Shown: positions 7,605 to 14,745 of the stretch, piece after piece
How the letters are laid out: every line of letters begins with the position of its first letter
Position numbering within the stretch: position 1 is the stretch's first letter
Assembly (NCBI GenBank): GCA_030531555.1
Contig: JAUNNI010000014.1
Span: 1-52,629 of the forward strand
Origin: Eubacteriales bacterium
Lineage (GTDB): Bacteria; Bacillota; Clostridia; Lachnospirales; Lachnospiraceae
Length of the DNA: 52,629 nucleotides
Reading direction: 5' to 3'
Program-made: the position numbers and the translations under genes
The notes under the pieces: model-generated
The model's input: the letters and a program-made list of their open reading frames with translations, nothing else
Databases searched by the model: none
What the model was told of the DNA's origin: nothing

Positions 7605-7730
7605 TATAAAAATGGAGTTGGCGAAATGTTAAATATATTGCTTTGACTGTATAAAAATGGAGTTGGCGAAATGTTAAATATTTTACTTTGGGCATATAAA
7701 AATGCATGAGATTTAAATTGCCAAAAAAAT
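7605..7730. repeat. 45-bp tandem repeat, three copies
   Basis: TATAAAAATG recurs at 7605, 7650 and 7695, exactly 45 bp apart. The first two copies are identical across about 32 bp (continuing GAGTTGGCGAAATG); the third diverges after ATGC. It has the same period as the tandem repeat at 4317 but an unrelated sequence. Confidence 0.85.
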
Positions 7731-7747
7731 AGAGGATTTTTGCTCCG

Positions 7748-7880
7748 ATTGGGTAAGGAAGAGAAAATAAATTGAAAAATACCAACAATTTATTTGATTT
7801 TCAAGAATTTGTGGGTAAGGGAATTAAACAGAGAAGATATATACCCAACGCCATGTAATTAATTGGGTATAAGAAAGAAG
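7748..7880 (+). repeat. Array C of the GGGTA/TACC repeat family (3 units, last truncated by a gene start)
   Basis: GGGTA occurs at 7751, 7813 and 7865 (steps 62 and 52). Partners are AATACCAAC (about 7778) and TATACCCAAC (about 7841). The last unit, TTGGGTATAAGAAAGAAG, runs directly into the ATG at 7881, so its purine-rich part would serve as the ribosome binding site of the second MATE gene. Confidence 0.7.
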
Positions 7881-9239
7881 ATGAGTGAAATGGGAAATGA
7901 TTTTTCAAAAGGAAAGGTCTGGCGTATTATTATTGCCCAGTCCATTCCTTTGATTTTGGCACAATTGGTACAACTTCTTTATAATGTAGTGGACCGTGTT
8001 TATATTGGTCATTTGCCGGAGGTTGGTACGGTGGCCCTGACCGGGGTCGGTCTGGCTTTTCCTCTGACCACTTTAATTGCGGCTTTCACAAACTTATTTG
8101 GGACAGGTGGAACCCCACTGTTTTCCATTGCAAGGGGTGCCGGGGATGAAGAACGTGCTAAAAAGCTGATGGGCAATACATTTGTTTTACTGGTGGGTAC
8201 TTCCATCGTTCTGTTTGCTTTATGCTACGGATTCCGCAGACCGGTACTGTATCTTTTTGGTGCCAGTGATGCAACCTATGCATACGCAGATCTTTATTTG
8301 AAAATTTACTTGTTTGGAACCACATTTTCCATGGTTTCCACGGGGATGAATGGTTTTATCAATGCGCAGGGCTTTCCTAAAATTGGAATGATGACAACCC
8401 TCATTGGTGCGGTTTTAAACCTGATTTTGGATCCAATCTTTATCTTTGGTCTCCATATGGGTGTGGGTGGAGCGGCTCTTGCCACCATCATCAGCCAGGC
8501 GGTTTCTGCCATCTGGGTTCTTGCGTTCCTGCGAAATGATAAGGCTGTTCTTTCTTTGAAGCGAAAATATATGAAGGTTTCCTGGTCTATGACTAAGGAG
8601 ATTCTTTCCCTTGGTACTGCTGGGTTTATGGTGCAGGGAACCAACTGCGCGGTACAGATTGCCTGCAATATGATGTTAAAAGCCCATGGTGGCAGTCTCG
8701 GCGATATTTATGTTGGGGTTATGACCATCATCAATTCGGTGCGAGATATTACCACACTTCCAATCCATGGCCTGACCAATGGAGCCCAGCCGGTTCTTGG
8801 TTTCAATTATGGGGCAAAACAACCTGGTCGTGTAAAGCAGGGGATACGTTTCATGGCAATTGTGGGAATTGTGTATACATTTATTGTTTGGGGATTGGTT
8901 ATCTGTCTGCCAAACTATTTCCTTGGAATTTTTACGTCAGATCAGGCACTTTTGGATATTGGAAGACATGCCCTTAAAATATATTTCTTTGGATTCTGCT
9001 TTATGTCCTTCCAGTTTTCGGGGCAGGCAACCTTTACGGGGCTTGGCTTCTCCAAGAGAGCGGTTTTCTTCTCCCTTTTTAGAAAGGCCATCATTGTTGT
9101 GCCACTGACCATTTTCCTTCCACTTACATTTCTTGGAGTGGATGGTGTGTTTTGGGCAGAGCCGATTTCGAATCTTGTCGGAGGAACGGCATGTTTTACT
9201 ACCATGTACTTTACGGTTTATCGAAGATTAAAGGAATAG
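7881..9239 (+). CDS. MATE-family multidrug/sodium antiporter 2
   Basis: A 452-residue MATE exporter, clearly a paralogue of the gene at 6216. The first helix is SIPLILAQLVQLLYNVVDRV; then GTGGTPLFSIARG, GFINAQGFPKIGM, and in the second half HGLTNGAQPVLGFNYGAK. I start at the ATG at 7881 (MSEMGNDFSKGKVW), preceded by AAGAAAGAAG; another ATG at 7890 is equally possible. A TTG start at 7863 would begin inside the repeat and is less likely. The substrate is unknown. Having two tandem MATE genes suggests different substrates or a heteromeric function. Confidence 0.88.
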   Translation: MSEMGNDFSKGKVWRIIIAQSIPLILAQLVQLLYNVVDRVYIGHLPEVGTVALTGVGLAFPLTTLIAAFTNLFGTGGTPLFSIARGAGDEERAKKLMGNTFVLLVGTSIVLFALCYGFRRPVLYLFGASDATYAYADLYLKIYLFGTTFSMVSTGMNGFINAQGFPKIGMMTTLIGAVLNLILDPIFIFGLHMGVGGAALATIISQAVSAIWVLAFLRNDKAVLSLKRKYMKVSWSMTKEILSLGTAGFMVQGTNCAVQIACNMMLKAHGGSLGDIYVGVMTIINSVRDITTLPIHGLTNGAQPVLGFNYGAKQPGRVKQGIRFMAIVGIVYTFIVWGLVICLPNYFLGIFTSDQALLDIGRHALKIYFFGFCFMSFQFSGQATFTGLGFSKRAVFFSLFRKAIIVVPLTIFLPLTFLGVDGVFWAEPISNLVGGTACFTTMYFTVYRRLKE

Positions 9240-9338
9240 AGATTCCATAGATTATGAAAAATTCCATAAAGGAAAGTAGGAAATCAGGAAAGATAGAACT
9301 GTATTACAAAAATTGACGGATAGAAAGGAGGTTACCTT

Positions 9339-10706
9339 ATGTCAAACATATCAGAAGATTTAAGAATGGCGCAAATGATTGCAAAGAAGGTAGATGCCTT
9401 AGGCGGCAGAAGTTATTTTGTCGGTGGCTATGTGCGAGATGAACAGATGGGAATCGAAAATAAAGATATTGATATTGAGATTCATGGTATCGAACGGTCG
9501 ACTTTGACAGCGATTCTTCAGGAACTTGGTGAACTTGTGGAGACGGGTGCCTCTTTTGGGGTATATGGAATCAAAGGATATGATCTGGACATTGCTTTGC
9601 CAAGAAAGGAAAAGGCAGTGGGAAAGGGACATAAAGATTTTGAAGTACTTGTGGATCCTTTTCTTGGAAGCAAAGAAGCGGCGATTCGCCGTGATTTTAC
9701 AATCAATGCTCTCATGAAGGATGTGGTCACGGGGGAAATCGTGGATCATTTTTCCGGGATGGAGCATCTGAAAGATGGGATTTTGCATTATGTCAATGCA
9801 GAAACCTTTGCAGAAGATCCTCTTAGATTGCTTCGCGGAGCTCAATTTGCGGCTCGTTTCGATTTCCGTTTGTCGAATGAAACTGTGGAACTTTGTAAGC
9901 AAATGGATACAAAAACGCTGACCAAAGAGCGAGTTCTCGGGGAGATGAAAAAAGCTCTCTTAAAGGCGGATAAGCCATCGATCTTCTTTGAAGAAATGAA
10001 AAGAATGAATCAGCTCTCGTATTGGTTTGAAGAAGTGGAAAAACTGGATGAAATCCCGCAGGGGCCAGAACATCACATGGAAGGAAATGTCTGGGTGCAT
10101 ACCATGATGGTTCTTGACCGGGCAGCGAAGTGTCGAGATTTGGTGGAGGATCCATTGGCTTTTATGCTGGCAGCACTCTGTCATGATTTTGGAAAAATTG
10201 TGGCAACAGAAGAGAAAAATGGAAAGATTCATGCATACGGCCATGAGGTGAAAGGGCTTCCTTTGGTGAAACATTTCCTTGGAAAATTAACCTCAGAAAA
10301 ACAAATGACCGATTATATATTGAATATGGTTCGTTATCACATGAAACCTCATATGTTGAGCGGAGCCAGATCGGCCATCAAGAAGACCAATCTGATGTTT
10401 GATGAATCGGTGGATCCATGGGCTTTAATTTTGCTGTCGGAATGCGATGCCAGATCATCCATTTCCGGAGATGGAAAGCCCTATAATGAAGAGGATAAAA
10501 CGTTTTTAGTAGAACGCTACGAATTATACAAAGAATATATGGCAAGACCATATGTGACGGGCAAGGATTTAATTGAAGCCGGATTGAAACCGGATAAAAA
10601 TTTCTCTGATATCCTGGCCTATGCCCATAAACTGAGACTTGCCGGTGTGGAAAAAGAAGTGGCGCTTCGACAGGCGATGGCTTACGCCAGAAAAGGGAAG
10701 AAATAG
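9339..10706 (+). CDS. cca: CCA tRNA nucleotidyltransferase / poly(A) polymerase family with HD domain
   Basis: Class II nucleotidyltransferase of 455 residues that adds or repairs the 3' CCA of tRNAs. The head has GGYVRD (29-34) and the metal-binding DIDIEIHG (D43, D45), then IRRDFTINAL and the neck DPLRLLRGAQFAARF. The C-terminal part contains an HD phosphohydrolase domain (HVHT-like VWVHTM, then LCHDFGK), as in E. coli-type CCA enzymes and some clostridial poly(A) polymerase-like proteins. A strong AAGGAGGTTACCTT precedes the ATG. It is followed by idi after 104 bp. An alternative reading is a poly(A) polymerase paralogue; the two cannot be separated by eye. Confidence 0.85.
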   Translation: MSNISEDLRMAQMIAKKVDALGGRSYFVGGYVRDEQMGIENKDIDIEIHGIERSTLTAILQELGELVETGASFGVYGIKGYDLDIALPRKEKAVGKGHKDFEVLVDPFLGSKEAAIRRDFTINALMKDVVTGEIVDHFSGMEHLKDGILHYVNAETFAEDPLRLLRGAQFAARFDFRLSNETVELCKQMDTKTLTKERVLGEMKKALLKADKPSIFFEEMKRMNQLSYWFEEVEKLDEIPQGPEHHMEGNVWVHTMMVLDRAAKCRDLVEDPLAFMLAALCHDFGKIVATEEKNGKIHAYGHEVKGLPLVKHFLGKLTSEKQMTDYILNMVRYHMKPHMLSGARSAIKKTNLMFDESVDPWALILLSECDARSSISGDGKPYNEEDKTFLVERYELYKEYMARPYVTGKDLIEAGLKPDKNFSDILAYAHKLRLAGVEKEVALRQAMAYARKGKK

Positions 10707-10810
10707 TCTGTAAGAAAAGGAAAGATTACAGATGGAAGAAAGAATCAAAAATGGCTTAAAATAAGGCTGTTTTGTACATCTTCCATAAAAATATACAGAG
10801 AGGATTATTC

Positions 10811-11335
10811 ATGGAAAGAAATGAAGTTGTATTAGTGGATATGAAGGATCGGGAGCTTGGCCTTGCTAAAAAGATGGAAGTCCATGAAAAAGGTTGGCTT
10901 CACCGTGCTTTCTCCGTCTTTTTGTTCCGTGGAGATGAGCTGCTCCTTCAAAAAAGAGCCTCTTCCAAGTACCATTGTGGTGGCCTTTGGACCAACACCT
11001 GCTGTTCCCATCCGGGATCAGGGGAAAATGTGAAGGAATCGGCCATCAGACGTTTGATGGAAGAAATGGGAATTAAAACAGAGGCAATCGAAGAGGTACA
11101 TTCTTTTGTTTATCGTGCCACTTTTGATAATGGTCTCACCGAGTTTGAATATGATCATGTTCTTGTTGGGGAGTATGATGGACCATTTTCTTTAGATCCG
11201 GAAGAGGTGGATGAGATTCGCTGGGTGAAATTAGAGGAACTGGAGAAGGATATTTTGAAACAGCCAAAGGCCTATACTCCTTGGTTTCTTATTGCATTAA
11301 AGAGTGCGGTGGAAGGTCGCAAGAATTACGCTTAA
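10811..11335 (+). CDS. idi: Isopentenyl-diphosphate delta-isomerase type I (Nudix)
   Basis: Interconverts IPP and DMAPP in isoprenoid synthesis. The protein has 174 residues. The IDI pattern is complete: LHRAFSVFLF, LLLQKRA, WTNTCCSHP with the catalytic Cys C65, a Nudix box containing AIRRLMEEMGI, and EFEYDHVLVG with the metal/catalytic acidic residues. The ATG at 10811 follows AGAGGATTATTC; the longer frame begins with a poorly supported TTG. Type I IDI is not universal among clostridia, so presence alongside the MEP pathway would be typical but is not shown here. Confidence 0.9.
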   Translation: MERNEVVLVDMKDRELGLAKKMEVHEKGWLHRAFSVFLFRGDELLLQKRASSKYHCGGLWTNTCCSHPGSGENVKESAIRRLMEEMGIKTEAIEEVHSFVYRATFDNGLTEFEYDHVLVGEYDGPFSLDPEEVDEIRWVKLEELEKDILKQPKAYTPWFLIALKSAVEGRKNYA

Positions 11336-11357
11336 TAATATAAAGTTTTAATTCTTC

Positions 11358-11408
11358 ATGGGTAGAAAGTGGTTGACCTTACTATCAAAAACTGTTATCT
11401 TACCCAAG
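11358..11408 (+). repeat. Solo GGGTA/TACCC repeat unit enclosing the mscL promoter
   Basis: GGGTAGAAAG (from 11360) and CTTACCCAAGG (11399-11409) are the same arm sequences as in arrays A-D. Between them lies a good promoter, so the unit and the promoter share the same DNA. Confidence 0.5.
11373..11401 (+). promoter_or_regulatory. mscL promoter
   Basis: TTGACC (11373-11378), a 17-bp spacer and TATCTT (11396-11401). The predicted +1 is near 11408, giving a leader of about 100 nt that contains two hairpins. Confidence 0.6.
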
Positions 11409-11418
11409 GACGTATTCT

Positions 11419-11438
11419 CGTCATAATTCGTTATGACG
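11419..11438 (+). repeat. Hairpin 1 in the mscL leader
   Basis: CGTCATAA-TTCG-TTATGACG is a perfect 8-bp stem with a TTCG loop. No T tract follows, so it is not a plain terminator; it may be an operator or an RNA stabiliser. Confidence 0.6.
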
Positions 11439-11449
11439 TGTATATCATA

Positions 11450-11473
11450 ACAAGAATGGGAAAACATTCTTGT
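11450..11473 (+). repeat. Hairpin 2 in the mscL leader (CAAGAA/TTCTTG family)
   Basis: ACAAGAATG-GGAAAA-CATTCTTGT is a perfect 9-bp stem with a 6-nt loop, ending 21 nt before the AAGGA ribosome binding site. The same arm core is present at 22538-22559 and 45234-45263. Confidence 0.65.
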
Positions 11474-11506
11474 ATAAATCATCAATAAAGAAAGAAGGAA
11501 ATGAAA

Positions 11507-11902
11507 ATGAAAAACTTTATCAATGAATTCAAAAAGTTTGCCATGAAGGGCAATGTCCTTGATATGGCTGTTGGTGTTATCATCGGTGGTGCATTTGGTA
11601 AAATCGTTACTTCCCTTGTAGATGATATTATCATGCCAATCATTGGTGCCATCACAGGTGGTGTTAAATTTGCCGGGTTAGCAATCAAAATCGGAAGCGC
11701 AGAAATCGCTTACGGAAACTTTATTCAGAACATCGTTGATTTCTTGATTGTTGCACTTTGCATCTTTGTTATGATCAAAGCCATCAACAAAACAGCAGAA
11801 AAAATGAAAAAAGAAGAAGAAGCAAAACCAGAAGAACCAAAAGGACCAACACAGGAAGAATTACTTGCTGAAATCCGTGATTTATTAAAAGAAAATAAAT
11901 AA
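11507..11902 (+). CDS. mscL: Large-conductance mechanosensitive channel
   Basis: A 131-residue pentameric membrane channel that opens under membrane tension to release solutes during hypo-osmotic shock. The N terminus [21 protein letters not shown] is the conserved amphipathic helix and pore-lining TM1, followed by [10 protein letters not shown] and a second helix ([16 protein letters not shown]). The Lys/Glu-rich C-terminal helix ends with a typical [13 protein letters not shown] bundle. Two ATGs (11501, 11507) follow AAGAAGGAA; the second has proper spacing (7 nt) and gives the family-like MKNFINEF start. Confidence 0.96.
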   Translation: MKNFINEFKKFAMKGNVLDMAVGVIIGGAFGKIVTSLVDDIIMPIIGAITGGVKFAGLAIKIGSAEIAYGNFIQNIVDFLIVALCIFVMIKAINKTAEKMKKEEEAKPEEPKGPTQEELLAEIRDLLKENK

Positions 11903-11967
11903 GCCAGAAGCCGTCAGATTTTTTAAAATTGAAAAAATAATGACAAGGTCATTTTTAGGTTTTGATG

Positions 11968-12042
11968 AAAAATACCGATTGTAGATGTGTATGGGAAAGA
12001 TATTATGATACTTCCAACCACGTCTGCAATCGGTATTTTTTT
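11968..12042. terminator. Long bidirectional terminator after mscL
   Basis: A 22-bp stem (11968-11989 with 12019-12040, two G.U pairs) encloses a 29-nt loop. The core is ATACCGATTG / CAATCGGTAT; the right arm runs into seven T (12036-12042). The left arm starts with five A, so it can also act on the minus strand. The stem is much longer than most terminators in the window. The rest of the 422-bp spacer up to 12325 is A-rich and holds the promoter and candidate operators of the next operon. Confidence 0.8.
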
Positions 12043-12113
12043 GCATTTTTTTAACAAAAATAGCATAAATTGTTTTTTTGTCAATCACTGTGAATTCATA
12101 AGAAATATAAAAT

Positions 12114-12134
12114 GAAAACGAAACAAAACGAAAG
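12114..12134. promoter_or_regulatory. Candidate DeoR-family operator (CGAAA repeats)
   Basis: GAAAACGAAACAAAACGAAA carries iterated GAAA/CGAAA; the reverse strand reads TTTCGTTTTGTTTTC. Iterated TTTC/TTTCG sites are known for AgaR-type DeoR repressors. A second GAAA-repeat stretch (12266-12305) overlaps the transcription start. Assignment to the DeoR gene at 16478 is inference. Confidence 0.35.
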
Positions 12135-12235
12135 CGCAAAACAAAAATAAAGGAAAGTAAATGAAAAATAAATGTAAATATTGTACAAAAAAGTAGGTAA
12201 AATTTGAGTAAAAGCCACGAAAAAACAAAAGTATA

Positions 12236-12265
12236 TTGACAAAAGAAATATAGAGAAAGTATAAT
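12236..12265 (+). promoter_or_regulatory. Promoter of the C4 sugar-acid operon
   Basis: A perfect TTGACA (12236-12241), an 18-bp spacer and a perfect TATAAT (12260-12265), 60 bp before the start codon at 12326. Confidence 0.8.
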
Positions 12266-12325
12266 CGAAACATAAAGAAAATGAAAAGAAATCAAAAGAA
12301 AAAACAATGAAGGGAAGAGAAAGAG

Positions 12326-13345
12326 ATGAGTAACATGAAACCAATCATGGCAATGACCATGGGAGACCCTGCCGGAATCGGACCAGAAACACTTGTTAAA
12401 ACTATGTTGAGTGAGGAAATTCATAATTGCTGTAAACCATTTGTAATTGGTAGCCAGGCAATCATGGAAAAAGCTGCAAAAGTATGTGGATTAGAAGACA
12501 AAATCAAATTCCATCCAATCACAGATCCATCCGAAGCAAAATATGAAATTGGAACATTTGACATTATGGAAACTGGAGATTATGACACAGATTCCATCGA
12601 GTGGGGTGAAGTTCAGCAGCTTTGTGGACAGATGTCTTATGACTTTATTGTAAGATCCATTGAATTAGGTATTGCTGGTAAGATTGATGCAGTTTCCACA
12701 ACACCAATTAACAAACAGGCTATTAAAATGTGTGGAGTTAGTGAGCCAGGCCACACAGAAATCTATCAGCATCTTACAAATTCCAAATATGCGCTGACCA
12801 TGTTCTCCTGCCATAAATTAAGAGTATTCTTCGTTAGCCGTCATATGTCTCTCATCGATGCAGTAAAATATGCAACCAAAGATGTGGTACTTCAGAATTT
12901 AAGAGATATTGATTACGAGCTTCGCAGTGTTGGTATTGAAAATCCATTGATCGCAGTAGCAGGTATCAATCCTCACAATGGAGATAATGGTATGTTCGGA
13001 CGTGAAGAACTCGACGAACTCTTCCCAGCAGTGGAAGCTGCTCAGGCAGAAGGAATCAATGCAGTTGGTCCAATTCCTGGAGACTCTGTTTTCAATATTG
13101 GTAAATCTGGTAAATTCGATGCCATCCTTTCCATGTACCACGATCAGGGACACATTGCCTGCAAGACCTATGATTTTGAAAAATCCGTAACCGTAACATG
13201 GGGTCTTCCATTTATCCGAGGATCTGTTGACCATGGTACTGCATTTGATATTGCTGGTAAGAACATTGCAAATGAAATCAGCTTAATTGAATCTACAAAA
13301 GTTTGTGCAGAATATGCAGGTTTGAAAATGGCAAAAAATCAGTAG
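12326..13345 (+). CDS. pdxA2: PdxA2-like 4-phospho-D-threonate/D-erythronate dehydrogenase
   Basis: A 339-residue metal-dependent oxidative decarboxylase of the PdxA family. Family features are MTMGDPAGIGPE at the N terminus and metal-ligand histidines at H143 (EPGHTEIY), H217 (NPHNGDNG) and H272 (MYHDQGH). PdxA itself works in vitamin B6 synthesis, but PdxA2 members adjacent to DUF1537 kinases oxidise 4-phospho-D-threonate or -erythronate to dihydroxyacetone phosphate and CO2, a known pathway. The kinase gene follows after 23 bp, so the PdxA2 reading is strong. The ATG follows GAAGGGAAGAG. First gene of the operon; the exact stereoisomer is not determinable. Confidence 0.88.
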   Translation: MSNMKPIMAMTMGDPAGIGPETLVKTMLSEEIHNCCKPFVIGSQAIMEKAAKVCGLEDKIKFHPITDPSEAKYEIGTFDIMETGDYDTDSIEWGEVQQLCGQMSYDFIVRSIELGIAGKIDAVSTTPINKQAIKMCGVSEPGHTEIYQHLTNSKYALTMFSCHKLRVFFVSRHMSLIDAVKYATKDVVLQNLRDIDYELRSVGIENPLIAVAGINPHNGDNGMFGREELDELFPAVEAAQAEGINAVGPIPGDSVFNIGKSGKFDAILSMYHDQGHIACKTYDFEKSVTVTWGLPFIRGSVDHGTAFDIAGKNIANEISLIESTKVCAEYAGLKMAKNQ

Positions 13346-13368
13346 GATTTTCTTGGGAGGATAGAAAG

Positions 13369-14715
13369 ATGGCTTGTATTGGAATCGTTGCAGATGATTT
13401 GACCGGCGCAACCACCACGGGAGTGTTGCTGGCCAGATCGAAAGCAAGAACAGGGGTATTTTTTAATGAAGAAGCAGCAAGGCGCTCTAAAGATGTTGAC
13501 GATCTTGACGCATTGATTATCAGTAGTAACAGTCGTCCTCTTCCAAAAGAAGAGGCATACGCTATTGTAAAAACAAGTACAGAAGCCCTTCTTAATCTGG
13601 GAGCAAAATATTTCTCAAAAAGAATCGATACCACTCTTCGTGGTGGAATCGGTACAGAAATCGATGCCATGCTTGACACAATTGGTCAGGATACGGTGGC
13701 AGTTGTGGTTTCTGCCATGCCACAGTCTAGAAGAATTATGGTTGGTGGATTTTCTGTCATCGATGGTGTTGCTTTAATTAACACTCCTGTAGCACAGGAT
13801 GTTCGTACCCCGGTGAGAGAAAATTATATTCCAAGATTACTTGCTTCTCAGACCAGAAGAAAAGTTGGTCTAATCACATTGGATCATGTTCTTGCCGGAC
13901 AGGAAGCAATTACCAGAGAATTGGTAAAAGCCCGTGAGGATGGATGTGAGGTCATTATCGTCGATGCAATTACATTGGATGATGTGGTTACAATTGCAAA
14001 ATCCTGTGTCAGTCTTGCATGGAATGTTCTGGCCGTTGACCCGGGTCCATTTACCTCCAAGCTGGCTTTTGAAAGAGGAATCATTCAGGCAGAAAAAGCA
14101 AATCATCCTGAACCAGCTCCAAAACCAGAAAAAACGGTTCTTATTGCAGCAGGTAGTGCAACACCTGTTACAAAGAAACAGATGGAAGTTCTTACCTTGC
14201 GCCCAGAACATAAACGAATCTCTGTAGAACCAATTCCACTCATCAACGGGGGAGAAGAGGCAGATGCAGAAATCAAAAAAGCAGTGGATGCTGCTCTTGC
14301 ATTATTAAATGCAGAGGAAAGACCAGATTCCATCTTGTTTGAAACGGCTCTTCATGGAGAATTATTAAATCTTGAAGAAGAGGATGCAAAAAGGGATTAT
14401 CGTGGTGGCCTAAGTGCAGATATGATCAATGTAGGACTTGGAAAAATCATCAAAGGAACTTTAGATGAAGTTGGCAAAGAGAAAATCGCAGGTCTTTATA
14501 CTACAGGTGGCGACACAATGGTAAATGTGTGTACAGTTCTTGGTGTTGAGTGCCTTGAAGTTATTGATTACGTTATCCCACAGACGGATATTGGACGTCT
14601 GGTAGGCAGCGAATATAGTGGTCTCCCAGTTGTTGGAAAAGGTGGGCTTACCGGTGATACCATGACAGCAATCGACATCGTTGATCGATTATTCAAAGAA
14701 GCAACCCGTAAATAA
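13369..14715 (+). CDS. Four-carbon acid sugar kinase (DUF1537 family, D-threonate/erythronate kinase-like)
   Basis: A 448-residue kinase of the DtnK/OtnK (DUF1537) family, which phosphorylates the 4-OH of C4 sugar acids such as D-threonate or D-erythronate for the dehydrogenase encoded just upstream. The N-terminal domain shows GIVADDLTGATTTG, DALIISSNSR and KRIDTTLRGGIG; the C-terminal nucleotide-binding domain shows AGLYTTGGDT and VVGKGGLTGDT. The ATG at 13369 has GGGAGG 8 nt before it; the frame upstream of that overlaps pdxA2 and is not needed. Length is usual for the family. Which C4 acid it uses is not determinable from sequence. Confidence 0.88.
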   Translation: MACIGIVADDLTGATTTGVLLARSKARTGVFFNEEAARRSKDVDDLDALIISSNSRPLPKEEAYAIVKTSTEALLNLGAKYFSKRIDTTLRGGIGTEIDAMLDTIGQDTVAVVVSAMPQSRRIMVGGFSVIDGVALINTPVAQDVRTPVRENYIPRLLASQTRRKVGLITLDHVLAGQEAITRELVKAREDGCEVIIVDAITLDDVVTIAKSCVSLAWNVLAVDPGPFTSKLAFERGIIQAEKANHPEPAPKPEKTVLIAAGSATPVTKKQMEVLTLRPEHKRISVEPIPLINGGEEADAEIKKAVDAALALLNAEERPDSILFETALHGELLNLEEEDAKRDYRGGLSADMINVGLGKIIKGTLDEVGKEKIAGLYTTGGDTMVNVCTVLGVECLEVIDYVIPQTDIGRLVGSEYSGLPVVGKGGLTGDTMTAIDIVDRLFKEATRK

Positions 14716-14745
14716 AATAAAAATCAAAAAAGAAGGAGAAAAACA

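Noticed and set aside
9255-9277. Direct repeat ATTCCATA before cca
   Set aside because: Two 8-bp copies in AT-rich DNA with no positional relation to a promoter; likely chance.
12112-12126. CcpA cre site upstream of pdxA2
   Set aside because: ATGAAAACGAAACAA misses the conserved C near the end and sits in a purine-rich stretch about 120 bp before the -35; it is better explained by the GAAA iteration.
11885-12424. Minus-strand frame of 179 codons, Phe-rich
   Set aside because: It crosses the long terminator, the promoter and the start of pdxA2 and is simply the complement of a purine-rich spacer.
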